Shown piece after piece: positions 7,966 through 16,047 of a stretch of DNA of 41,049 nt (positions within the stretch are counted from its first letter, which is position 1; the number at the start of each line of letters is the position of its first letter). The stretch is from assembly GCA_009711825.1 (NCBI GenBank), contig VEMY01000020.1, positions 1 to 41,049 of the forward strand. The letters run 5' to 3'. Position numbers and translations under genes: made by a program. The notes under the pieces were generated by a model. The model was given only the letters and a program-made list of their open reading frames with translations, had not been told where the DNA came from and ran no database searches. This DNA comes from Bacillota bacterium (GTDB lineage: Bacteria > Bacillota > Proteinivoracia > UBA4975 > VEMY01).

Positions 7966-9060
7966 TTGCAAGAAATAATCGTATTCATTACCGCAGCTGC
8001 GTTTAGCTCCCTGTTGGCACCGGCTACCATTAGATGCGCAACCAAGTGGTCCTTCATGGATAAACCAGGGGCACGGAAAATTCATGTCGCTCCCAAACCC
8101 TGTCTGGGTGGAGCGGTGATTTTCCTGTCCTTTCTCACGACAACGCTGTTTTTCATTCCCCTGAGTCCCAAAGTGCTAATCATCCTCGGGGGAGCGGTCT
8201 TTTATTTTATCCTCGGGCTGGCCGACGATCGGCAAAGTTTGCCGGCTGGCATGAAGTTTGTCGCCGAAATTATTGTCTCGACAATTATTGTCCTTCTGGG
8301 CATTAAATATGGCTACCTGCTTTCTAATCCCTTCGGACAGCTGGGGGCTAGCTTCGTCTGGCTCAGCGTGCCCTTTTATGTGTTTTGGATTGTCGGTATC
8401 GCTAACGCCGTCAACCTGATTGATGGCCTCGATGCCCTGGCCTCCGGCGTGGTGCTGATTGCATGTTTTGTCCTTAGTATTTCGGCGCTGCTTATTCCGG
8501 TAATCAGCCTCAACCCGTTGCTTTTGGCGATAATGGGCAGTCTTATCGGCTACATTCGCTTTAATCTCTATCCGTCTAAAATCATCATGGGCGATAACGG
8601 CAGTTTATTCCTTGGGTATCTGGTGGCGATTATCTCCCTTGTGTCCTATGTGAATGTAGACCGCTCAATTTTTCTCTCAATCATCCCCCCGGCCATGGCC
8701 TTATTTGTACCAATCCTCGATACGACTTTGGCTGTTATTCGTCGGGGCCTAAACGGCAGAAAAATATTCTCGCCCGACCAAAACCATCTTCATCATCATC
8801 TGCTAAAGAACTATTCCCACCCCCGGGCGGTACACATAATCTGGATTCTTAGTTTTTCCTTTGGCATGATTTCGGTGCTGCTCAGTTATTTGATTGAAAA
8901 GCAGGTCTATATTGCCCTCACGGTATTGGCAATTGTCTGCGTCTGGTCATTGTTCAGTGCCCGTCAAATGGGGCTCTTCCGGCATAAGGTTGAGAAGTTG
9001 CCCACCCAGGCCGCTATGGACACTGTCGCCATCAGCCGGGAGAAAGAATCAAGTGCATAG
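7966..9060 (+). CDS. TagO/WecA-like polyprenyl-phosphate sugar-1-phosphate transferase
   Basis: This protein of about 364 residues is a polytopic membrane enzyme of the MraY/WecA/TagO family. It moves a sugar-1-phosphate (usually GlcNAc-1-P) from its UDP donor to undecaprenyl phosphate, the first committed step in teichoic or teichuronic acid assembly. Visible motifs are DDR at about 87-89, NAVNLIDGLDAL at about 147-158, MGDNGS (the catalytic Asp/Asn loop) and a late HLHHHLL. TTG 7966 is preferred as start because AGGCGG sits eight bases before it; GTG 7957 in the same frame is the alternative. A 7-bp hairpin (7932-7938 with 7942-7948) lies just upstream. The gene opens the glycan part of the locus. 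Confidence 0.88.
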   Translation: MQEIIVFITAAAFSSLLAPATIRCATKWSFMDKPGARKIHVAPKPCLGGAVIFLSFLTTTLFFIPLSPKVLIILGGAVFYFILGLADDRQSLPAGMKFVAEIIVSTIIVLLGIKYGYLLSNPFGQLGASFVWLSVPFYVFWIVGIANAVNLIDGLDALASGVVLIACFVLSISALLIPVISLNPLLLAIMGSLIGYIRFNLYPSKIIMGDNGSLFLGYLVAIISLVSYVNVDRSIFLSIIPPAMALFVPILDTTLAVIRRGLNGRKIFSPDQNHLHHHLLKNYSHPRAVHIIWILSFSFGMISVLLSYLIEKQVYIALTVLAIVCVWSLFSARQMGLFRHKVEKLPTQAAMDTVAISREKESSA

Positions 9061-9078
9061 TTTGGAAGGTATGATGCA

Positions 9079-10215
9079 ATGATTTATCTGTTTTGGACCA
9101 GTGTTGCCCTCTTACTCCTGACTTATTTGGGCTATCCATTGCTGTTGTCACTGGCGGCGGCAATAAAAAAGACGACACGTTTTGGGGCAGCAACAGAGCT
9201 GCCCTCTGTTGCATTAATCATCTCGGCTTATAACGAAGAAAAGGTAATAGCCGACAAACTAAAAAACAGCCTTGCTTTGGACTATCCCCCGGACAAGCTG
9301 CAGATAATTGTTGTCTCCGATGGCTCCACCGACGCGACCAACGAAATTGTGCGCTCCTTCGAAGATAAGAACGTAAAACTTATAGTCGTCCAGGGGCGTG
9401 GCGGCAAGACCCATGCCCTGAATGAGGTCCTGCCGACTTTGACCACCCAAGTTGTCGTATTCAGCGATGCCAACTCGATGTACCACTCCAATGCAATAAA
9501 AAGGCTTACTGATCATTTCAACGACCCCAAGGTGGGGGCGGTATGTGGCGAGCTGGTGCTAACAGATAGCGAGAATGGCACCGCCAAGTCCGAGGGGCTT
9601 TACTGGCGCTATGAACAAATGCTTAAAAAATTGGAGAGCAAAATCGGCCGCCTCACCACTTTCAACGGCGCCATCTACGCGCTCCGTCGAGAACTCCACA
9701 AACCGATGTTTCCCGGCGCCGCCAATGACTTCCAACATGCATTGCAGCTGGCAGCAAGAAAGCATAAGAGCGTCTACGAACCCAATGCCCAGGCGTATGA
9801 AGAAAGTGGCGATAACAATCAGGTTGAGTTTAGGCGCCGGGTGCGCATTATTGCCCGGGGCTGGTACGGCCTCACTGCCAACATCGCCGTACTCAATCCC
9901 TTCAATGTCGGTTTCTTCACCGTTCAGATTATCTGCCACAAGCTGCTGCGTTGGCTGGGGCCCGTATTCATGCTCCTTGCATTTATAAGTAACATCTTTT
10001 TGCTTGATATGCCACTGTACCAACTGGCTTTCATTGCCCAGGCAATTTTCTATTTGCTGGCGATCCTGGGCAAACACTTAACCGTAAAACCCATGGCCTT
10101 TGCTCATTACTTTTGCCTGATTAACTGGGCGGCTTTGCTCGGGTTTATCCGCTTCTTGCGGCGTCAAGACGCTTCGGTCTGGGTGCCCACCACCCACAGT
10201 CAGAAAGAAAGCTAA
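9079..10215 (+). CDS. Membrane GT2 glycosyltransferase
   Basis: This 378-residue processive-type glycosyltransferase has an N-terminal membrane helix (about 3-28). A GT-A catalytic domain follows, with ALIISAYNEE, SDGSTD (about 80-85) and FSDANSM (the metal-binding Asp). A conserved GAINDFQHAL-like acceptor region and a variant of the QxxRW motif (RVRIIARGW) come next. Two to three further membrane helices close the protein. This layout resembles membrane synthases such as those for beta-linked polysaccharides. Donor and linkage cannot be read from sequence. It starts 18 bases after the TagO-like gene and would extend its lipid-linked product. Confidence 0.88.
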   Translation: MIYLFWTSVALLLLTYLGYPLLLSLAAAIKKTTRFGAATELPSVALIISAYNEEKVIADKLKNSLALDYPPDKLQIIVVSDGSTDATNEIVRSFEDKNVKLIVVQGRGGKTHALNEVLPTLTTQVVVFSDANSMYHSNAIKRLTDHFNDPKVGAVCGELVLTDSENGTAKSEGLYWRYEQMLKKLESKIGRLTTFNGAIYALRRELHKPMFPGAANDFQHALQLAARKHKSVYEPNAQAYEESGDNNQVEFRRRVRIIARGWYGLTANIAVLNPFNVGFFTVQIICHKLLRWLGPVFMLLAFISNIFLLDMPLYQLAFIAQAIFYLLAILGKHLTVKPMAFAHYFCLINWAALLGFIRFLRRQDASVWVPTTHSQKES

Positions 10216-10227
10216 GAGCTGGACAAG

Positions 10228-10256
10228 CTGAAAAACTTGGAATTTTATGTTATATT
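10228..10256 (+). promoter_or_regulatory. Promoter for the second GT2 gene
   Basis: CTGAAA (10228-10233), a 17-base spacer and TGT-TATATT (-10 at 10251-10256) lie in the 77-base gap before the next gene. Confidence 0.45.
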
Positions 10257-10292
10257 ATTCAAGGAAAAACACCACGGAGAGCGGTGAAATCT

Positions 10293-11186
10293 ATGCGCGT
10301 CAGTTATTTAATCCTCACCTACAACCGCAAACATGATCTTCAGCGCTGCCTGGACAGTGTCATCAATCAGAATTGGGACGACTTGGAGATTGTTGTTGTG
10401 GACAATAACTCTGAAGATGGTACCGACCAAATGGTGACAAATAAATATCCCCAGGTCCAATACGTCCGGGTGGACTATAACAGCGGCGTCTGTCAGGGCC
10501 GGAACATCGGCTTCGAGGCGGCTACCGGAGATGTCATTGTCGTTATTGACGATGACGGCGAGCTGCCCGATAATAATGTTACCGAAGCGATAGCAAAAGG
10601 CTTTCAAGAACACCCGCAAATGGGTATAATGGCACTAAAGGTTTTAAATCCAGCCGACCCAGCCACCCGGCGGGTAATTCCCAGCACCGACAAGTCCATT
10701 GCCGATTTGCAAACCGATATGGAAGTAGCGTATTTTCTCGGTGGCGGCGTAGCAATACGCCGTGAGGTTTTGGACGCGGTCGGCACGTACCCCGCCGCTT
10801 ATTTTTATTCCATGGAGGAATTGGATCTCTCCTACCGCCTGGCCAAAACCCAGTGGCGCATTCGCTATTTCCCCCAGATTACGGTCTTGCATCACGAGTC
10901 GGTGGGCCAGCGCCCCTCCTGGCGCCGGTACTACTACGACTACCGCAACCGTATCTGGCTTACAACCAGCTTTCTCCCTCTGCGTTATCTTGTCGTCAAC
11001 TTGGGTCTATGGGGAGTGAAACTGGGATTAGGGGCCTTGCGCCATGGGCACTTTAAGAGCTTTCTCAAGGGGGCCCGGGACGGCGTTAAGGGGCTATCTC
11101 CCTACAAGCAAAGACGAAAACAATTGAAACTTAAACCGCAAGAAGTTAAGCGGATTCGTAATTTAAGCGGACGTTTGTATTACTAA
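10293..11186 (+). CDS. GT2-family glycosyltransferase (rhamnosyl/galactosyl-type)
   Basis: This 297-residue cytosolic GT-A glycosyltransferase shows SYLILTYNR at the N-terminus, VVVDNNSEDGT at the nucleotide site and VVIDDDGELP in place of the usual DxD. It also has GGGVAIRREVLDAVG, the catalytic-base region MEELDLSYRLAK, and HHESVG with a C-terminal basic region. This is the WcaA/GT2 layout seen for rhamnosyl and similar transferases. The ATG at 10293 is chosen with GGTG seven bases upstream; GTG 10284 is an alternative. A promoter-like site precedes it. The transferred sugar is unknown. Confidence 0.88.
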   Translation: MRVSYLILTYNRKHDLQRCLDSVINQNWDDLEIVVVDNNSEDGTDQMVTNKYPQVQYVRVDYNSGVCQGRNIGFEAATGDVIVVIDDDGELPDNNVTEAIAKGFQEHPQMGIMALKVLNPADPATRRVIPSTDKSIADLQTDMEVAYFLGGGVAIRREVLDAVGTYPAAYFYSMEELDLSYRLAKTQWRIRYFPQITVLHHESVGQRPSWRRYYYDYRNRIWLTTSFLPLRYLVVNLGLWGVKLGLGALRHGHFKSFLKGARDGVKGLSPYKQRRKQLKLKPQEVKRIRNLSGRLYY

Positions 11187-11205
11187 CCAGAAAGGGGTGG
11201 ACTAG

Positions 11206-11919
11206 ATGCAGCAGATATTCCAGCGCATTGAACAGGGTTATGCCGGCAAACGAGCCGGATTGCTATACACACGCTATGTGTCCCGGAAATTTGCCATGCT
11301 CTTTACCGCCCTGTTTTTTAAGTTAAATATCTCTCCCAACATTGTCACCGTCCTTTCGGCGGTCTTTGCCCTATCCGGAGCTGGCGTTCTGTTTTTGCCA
11401 GTGGGCAGTGTGTCTTCTGCAATAATTATGCTCATTTTTTTGCAAGTCTCATATGCCCTGGATTCAGCCGATGGCCAACTGGCACGGCTGTTGGACAAAC
11501 CGTCCCCGATAGGCGCTTGGTTCGACCTGCTCATGGACAGGATTACCGGTTTTTTGGTAACCGCTGCTTTGTTATACTGGTATTGGGAGCAGGACATGTT
11601 CTCCGGTTTTCCGCAATTTTACGGCATTTTTGTTTTTGTCATGTTTGCAAATCTAACGTTTTCATATGCCACCAATCTGAAAGGTCTGGTCATCAAAGCC
11701 AAACCTGGCCCGGGCAAATCATCTCTGCTTAAGGAGCTGGTGTTGGCCCCTTCAGATACCGGTATATTCTATCTCATCTTGACACTGACTGTTCTGATTA
11801 CCAATTATCTACCAGTACTTATCTACAGTGTTTATAAGTTCCTGCTCTTACTCACGGTAATTGGGCGTACTTTGTCGGCACCTGAGCAGATGGACAGGAC
11901 AGAACAATCAGCTTCTTAG
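11206..11919 (+). CDS. CDP-alcohol phosphotransferase family protein
   Basis: This 237-residue membrane protein carries the full family signature: Asp86, Asp89-Gly90, Ala93-Arg94, Gly103, Asp107 and Asp111, that is DxxDGxxAR followed by GxxxDxxxD. These enzymes displace CMP from a CDP-alcohol or nucleotide donor and transfer the phospho-group to an alcohol, with two metal ions held by the aspartates. Family members make phospholipids, and some work in polymer assembly. Its place between glycosyltransferases and an epimerase, near a CDP-forming TagD-like enzyme, suggests a role in a lipid- or glycan-linked phosphodiester. The substrates remain unknown. Confidence 0.85.
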   Translation: MQQIFQRIEQGYAGKRAGLLYTRYVSRKFAMLFTALFFKLNISPNIVTVLSAVFALSGAGVLFLPVGSVSSAIIMLIFLQVSYALDSADGQLARLLDKPSPIGAWFDLLMDRITGFLVTAALLYWYWEQDMFSGFPQFYGIFVFVMFANLTFSYATNLKGLVIKAKPGPGKSSLLKELVLAPSDTGIFYLILTLTVLITNYLPVLIYSVYKFLLLLTVIGRTLSAPEQMDRTEQSAS

Positions 11920-11947
11920 CTGTAAGCCTGGGGACGGAGGTGGAGTT

Positions 11948-12856
11948 GTGGACAACTGTTTGGTAACCGGCGGGGCCGGATTCATTGGCTCCCATCTTGT
12001 TGATGCTCTAATTGACCAGGGATACAAGGTTGTCTGCGTTGACGATCTGTCCCATGGCAAAGAAGAGAATATCAATCCCAAGGCGAAGTTTCATAAACTG
12101 GACATTCGCAGTCCCGAACTCATACAGCTAATCAAACAGAGCAATATCCGCTATGTTTTCCACACCGCTGCCCAAGTTGACGTGCAGACTTCGCTCCGTG
12201 AACCCGTGGAGGATGCCGGAGTCAATATAATTGGCACGTTGAACTTGCTGGAGGCGTGTCGCAGTGCAGATGTAAAGAAAGTAATCTATTCATCTTCAGC
12301 GGCTGTTTACGGTGAGCCGCAATACCTGCCCATTGATGAAGAGCACCCCGTCAACCCCTGTTCGGGGTACGGGGTCAGTAAATATTCAGCCGAGCTTTAC
12401 CTACGGCTGTACCAGCAGCAGTATGGTCTGGACTTCACAATCCTTCGTTATGCCAATGTCTACGGTCCCCGACAGGACGCCACTGCAGACGGGGGCGTGG
12501 TGGCTATCTTCAGCGACCTTCTGGCCAAAAGGCAGTCGCCGGTAATCTATGGTGACGGCGAACAAACCCGGGACTTCATCTACGTCGGGGATGTGGTCAA
12601 CGCCAACTTGGCTGCTATGCAAAGAGCAGGAGGACAAGTACTGAATGTCAGCACCGGTCAGGCCACATCTATCAACACGCTCTGTGCCTTACTTTTAGAA
12701 CTAACGGGCCAGGATTGTCGCCCGGTTAATGAGGCGCCAAAGCCTGGCGATATCCGGCATAATTATCTCAGTGTAAACAAAGCGGCGCACGCATTGGACT
12801 GGCAACCCCGTTATAGCTTGCAAGCCGGTCTTCGTCAAGCAGTTAAAGTGGATTAA
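11948..12856 (+). CDS. NAD-dependent nucleotide-sugar epimerase
   Basis: This 302-residue extended short-chain dehydrogenase resembles GalE/WbpP UDP-sugar 4-epimerases. The Rossmann glycine motif TGGAGFIG is at 7-14, SSSAAVYG near 115-122, and the catalytic YGVSK has Tyr141 and Lys145. TRDFIYVGDV and a late sugar-binding region follow. GTG 11948 is the start because GGAGGTGG precedes it and the Rossmann strand must begin there; the longer open frame upstream overlaps the previous gene and adds no conserved sequence. It probably supplies UDP-Gal, UDP-GalNAc or a uronic-acid epimer to the glycosyltransferases before it. Confidence 0.9.
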   Translation: MDNCLVTGGAGFIGSHLVDALIDQGYKVVCVDDLSHGKEENINPKAKFHKLDIRSPELIQLIKQSNIRYVFHTAAQVDVQTSLREPVEDAGVNIIGTLNLLEACRSADVKKVIYSSSAAVYGEPQYLPIDEEHPVNPCSGYGVSKYSAELYLRLYQQQYGLDFTILRYANVYGPRQDATADGGVVAIFSDLLAKRQSPVIYGDGEQTRDFIYVGDVVNANLAAMQRAGGQVLNVSTGQATSINTLCALLLELTGQDCRPVNEAPKPGDIRHNYLSVNKAAHALDWQPRYSLQAGLRQAVKVD

Positions 12857-12872
12857 ACAGAGGAAGTTTGGA

Positions 12873-14126
12873 GTGATTGCCGTGGAGGCGAAGAAGATTC
12901 AAAAACCATTGCATAGAAAACTGATTGACAGCACCTTGCATCGGAAGCAAGAACTACAATTCTTGGTCAATAACGTCCTCAGCAAAGTGCATATCTCAAG
13001 CGTTGAAGATCCACTGTTTAATTGTAAACTTACTGCGGGCAAGGCGGTCCAGCCCAAGTTTTCCGCTGCCTTTGTCATTGTGCCGCGTTCGATGGGCATA
13101 ACGATTAAAGGTCATATGGAGCTTGATGAGTCTGCGGGCCGACCCGACTCAATTGAAGTGAAATTAGATGGAAAGACAATCCGCAAAGAGCAGCTGGTGT
13201 TCAAGAATAATCGCGCTAGTTTCGCGTTTCCTATTAAACGCCCTACCTTGGCCCATTTCCCTAAATCTTCGGAGCTCCAGGTTGTTACTTCCCTGGGGGA
13301 TATAATTCCCTGGAAAAACTCGGATCGTGTATGCCTGGAGTACCCCAGCGGAACTGGTCAAATCCACCAGCTTATCGAGGAGCGTGGTCTACTGGATAAG
13401 AAGGGGTTTATCAGGTTGTCTGCTGAAGAGCTTAAAGAGCGACAGAACGAATATTTAAAGCTCTATGAAAAGGTCCGGGCGGTGTTTGACAAAGACGTTG
13501 GCAGGCCGCTGTTCATTATTTATGGCACACTCCTTGGCATGTACCGGGATGGCGATTTTATTCCCGGTGATGATGATTTTGATGTTGGCTACATTTCCAA
13601 GGCCCAGGACCCTCTGTCCGTAAAAAAAGAGGTGGAGGAAATAATCTTCACCTTGATGCGCTCTGGGTTTACGATTGTCTTTAATCGCCGTGGAAAACCG
13701 TTCCGAATTCGGGAAACGGGTGGCGACCCGGAAATTCACCTGGATGTAAGACCAGTCTGGTATCAAGATGGTCATGTCTGGGCCCATAAACAAGCCTGTA
13801 TGCCCCTTAAGCTAGAGGGGTTTGAGAATATAGTTGAAGCTCAGTTGCGAGAAACCAAAGTTTATATCCCACAAGATACCGAAGGGTTCTTGCGCGCATA
13901 TTACGGCGAGGGCTGGAAAACGCCTGATCCCAGCTTTTCGAATTCCAGCACCGCTGTTCCCGATCATGTGCGGCAGAATCTAAAAGCGAACTGTTTTAGC
14001 CCTTCAGAGCTGCTAAAACTCAAAAGGTTGGTTGAAAGAGAGAGAGCCCAAAATCCAAATATGGGCGAATTAATCGCTATCGGGCTGATGGATTTGTACC
14101 CGTTAAGTGATTATGAAATAAGCTAG
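12873..14126 (+). CDS. LicD-family phosphotransferase-like protein, copy 1
   Basis: This 417-residue protein contains the LicD/fukutin-type nucleotidyltransferase fold. Visible motifs are IYGTLLGMYRDGDFIPGDDD with the acidic metal site at 233-237 (DDDFD), and HLDVRPVWYQDGHVWAHKQ further on. LicD proteins move a phospho-alcohol (phosphocholine, and in relatives phosphoglycerol or phosphoribitol) from a CDP donor onto a glycan. The first 170 residues form a separate beta-rich region (LDGKTIRKEQLVF) shared with the next gene. GTG 12873 is used; GTG 12882 in the same frame also has a fair ribosome binding site. It begins 16 bases after the epimerase gene. Confidence 0.85.
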   Translation: MIAVEAKKIQKPLHRKLIDSTLHRKQELQFLVNNVLSKVHISSVEDPLFNCKLTAGKAVQPKFSAAFVIVPRSMGITIKGHMELDESAGRPDSIEVKLDGKTIRKEQLVFKNNRASFAFPIKRPTLAHFPKSSELQVVTSLGDIIPWKNSDRVCLEYPSGTGQIHQLIEERGLLDKKGFIRLSAEELKERQNEYLKLYEKVRAVFDKDVGRPLFIIYGTLLGMYRDGDFIPGDDDFDVGYISKAQDPLSVKKEVEEIIFTLMRSGFTIVFNRRGKPFRIRETGGDPEIHLDVRPVWYQDGHVWAHKQACMPLKLEGFENIVEAQLRETKVYIPQDTEGFLRAYYGEGWKTPDPSFSNSSTAVPDHVRQNLKANCFSPSELLKLKRLVERERAQNPNMGELIAIGLMDLYPLSDYEIS

Positions 14127-14153
14127 GTTTTTTTGTTGGAAGGAGGTCGCCCA

Positions 14154-15563
14154 ATGCCCAAACAATCAAGTATTCCACACGCAGTGTCAAGTGGTATAAA
14201 AAATCAGTCCCGGATATTACTTGGCTATTTCTCAAACAACCCGGTGTGGGCCATGCGAGCGGCTGAGAATTACCTTGAAGCAGGTAATAAATCAAAAGCA
14301 AAACACTTTTATCAAAAAGCTTTGGAGAGGGTTAATAACTCCCGAGATACAGTTGTCTTGGAAAAGCGCCATGAACTACAGTTTCGTATTTGCCATGGTC
14401 TGTATCAACTCGGCGTCGAAGTTGCGGATGATCCTTTGTTTAAATGCCGTGTTCGCCCCTGTAAATCTAGCGCCGGAAAACCAGCAGGACGTTATTGGAC
14501 AGCAATGCGCCCGTTTGGCTTAAAAATGAAGGGTGAAGTGGCGTTGGAAGGGGCAGCATGCGCCCGCCCAGAGACAATAGATATATTTTTGGACGGAAAT
14601 CTAATCCGCAAAGAACGCCTATATTTTCAGCAAAACCGGGCATCTTTTTCGTTCATGCTAAAACGTTCCACTCTAGCCCATTTGCCAGAGCAGAGCGAAA
14701 TGGTCCTGAAAACTTCAACAGGTGATCACTTGTTGGACAACTACCATAAAACAAATAAACTGCTTATTGAAATGCCAGGTGGCACGGGAAAAATTTATGA
14801 AATTTTAAACCAGAATCTACTCTGTAAAAAAGGATTTTTCCCTTTATCTGCTGAAGAAATTAACCAACGTCAAGATGCGTATTTAAAACTCTATGAAAAA
14901 GCACGTGCAGTGTTCGATGATATGCTTGAGCGCCCGCTGTTTCTGATGTATGGAACTTTGCTCGGGCTCTATCGAGATGGGGATTTCATCCCTGGAGATG
15001 ACGACTTTGATGTGGGCTATGTTTCAGAACATCGGGATCCTGTTAGTGCCAAGGAAGAAGCTGAAAAGCTTATGATTGCCCTTATCAAGGCTGGGTTTAC
15101 TGTGGCTATTAACTTGAGGGGTAAGCCGTTTCGCCTTCGGGATAAGGATGGTGATCCCAATATACATCTCGACGTACGGCCAATATGGTACCAAGACGGA
15201 AGGGTTTGGGCTCATAAACAGGCGTGTTTGCCACTGCAGCTAGATGACTTCAAACAAGTAGATACAAAGTTTTTGCGAGATACTGAGGTCTATATCCCCT
15301 CGGGCACAGAGGCCTTTTTGAGGTCTTACTACGGGGAAAACTGGAAAACTCCTGACCCAGGCTTTTCAAACTCCAGCGTCTCGGTGCCTGTAAAAGTGAT
15401 GAAGAATCTTCAACGAAATTGCTTTAATCCGGTTGAACTATTGAAACTCAAGGAGTCAATAGACAAAGAGCGGAGTTTAAATCCGGAAATGGGTGAGTTT
15501 ATCGCGGTAGGCCTGCAGAGTCTATATCCATTAAGTGAGTTCGCTAATAAATGTGGCCTTTAG
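14154..15563 (+). CDS. LicD-family phosphotransferase-like protein, copy 2
   Basis: This 469-residue paralogue of the preceding gene is plainly similar along nearly its whole length, so the pair arose by tandem duplication. It keeps the LicD core (MYGTLLGLYRDGDFIPGDDD, HLDVRPIWYQDG). It differs by an extra N-terminal stretch of about 60 residues with a TPR-like helix pair (AMRAAENYLEAGNKSKAKHF). ATG 14154 follows a strong AAGGAGGT site; the in-frame TTG at 14133 does not have one. The TPR-like addition may mediate docking. Two copies with intact acidic motifs suggest two modification steps or two acceptor positions. Confidence 0.85.
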   Translation: MPKQSSIPHAVSSGIKNQSRILLGYFSNNPVWAMRAAENYLEAGNKSKAKHFYQKALERVNNSRDTVVLEKRHELQFRICHGLYQLGVEVADDPLFKCRVRPCKSSAGKPAGRYWTAMRPFGLKMKGEVALEGAACARPETIDIFLDGNLIRKERLYFQQNRASFSFMLKRSTLAHLPEQSEMVLKTSTGDHLLDNYHKTNKLLIEMPGGTGKIYEILNQNLLCKKGFFPLSAEEINQRQDAYLKLYEKARAVFDDMLERPLFLMYGTLLGLYRDGDFIPGDDDFDVGYVSEHRDPVSAKEEAEKLMIALIKAGFTVAINLRGKPFRLRDKDGDPNIHLDVRPIWYQDGRVWAHKQACLPLQLDDFKQVDTKFLRDTEVYIPSGTEAFLRSYYGENWKTPDPGFSNSSVSVPVKVMKNLQRNCFNPVELLKLKESIDKERSLNPEMGEFIAVGLQSLYPLSEFANKCGL

Positions 15564-15610
15564 ATATGCTTTCATAGCGCTCGCATAACTCTTAAAATGG
15601 AGGAATTGGA

Positions 15611-16021
15611 ATGAAAAAAATTGGCTACACCACCGGGGTTTTTGATCTATTCCATATCGGACATCTAAATATCTTGCGGCGAGCAAAGATGAACTGCGAC
15701 TACTTAATTGTCGGAGTTACCACTGATGAATTGAGCGAACAAAGAAAGAAAAAACGCCCGATAATTCCTTTCGATGAGCGGATGGAAATTGTTCAGAGCA
15801 TCAAGTTCGTTGATGAAGTTGTGCCCCAAGTTCATATGGACAAATTTGAGGCGTGGAAAAAACTTAAATTCAATGTAATGTTTGTTGGTGATGACTGGAA
15901 GGGAACACCGAAATGGATCCAGTTAGAAAAGGATTTCAGTCAAGTTGGAGTTGAAATTATCTATTTCCCCTATACGCAACACACGTCGAGCACCAAATTA
16001 AGACTGGTCTTAGGGATTTAG
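15611..16021 (+). CDS. tagD: TagD-like glycerol-3-phosphate cytidylyltransferase
   Basis: This 136-residue enzyme of the small nucleotidylyltransferase superfamily has the nucleotide-binding HxGH motif at 15-18 within GVFDLFHIGHL. It also has DELSEQRKKKRPI and DERMEIVQSIKFVDEV, as in TagD/GCT enzymes that make CDP-glycerol from CTP and glycerol-3-phosphate. The C-terminal STKLR replaces the more usual STTxIR, so another alcohol phosphate is possible. Next to two LicD-like proteins, it is the obvious source of the CDP donor. The start follows a GGAGG site at 15599. Confidence 0.88.
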   Translation: MKKIGYTTGVFDLFHIGHLNILRRAKMNCDYLIVGVTTDELSEQRKKKRPIIPFDERMEIVQSIKFVDEVVPQVHMDKFEAWKKLKFNVMFVGDDWKGTPKWIQLEKDFSQVGVEIIYFPYTQHTSSTKLRLVLGI

Positions 16022-16047
16022 TTTTTATTTAGCAAGGGGGGACAAGA

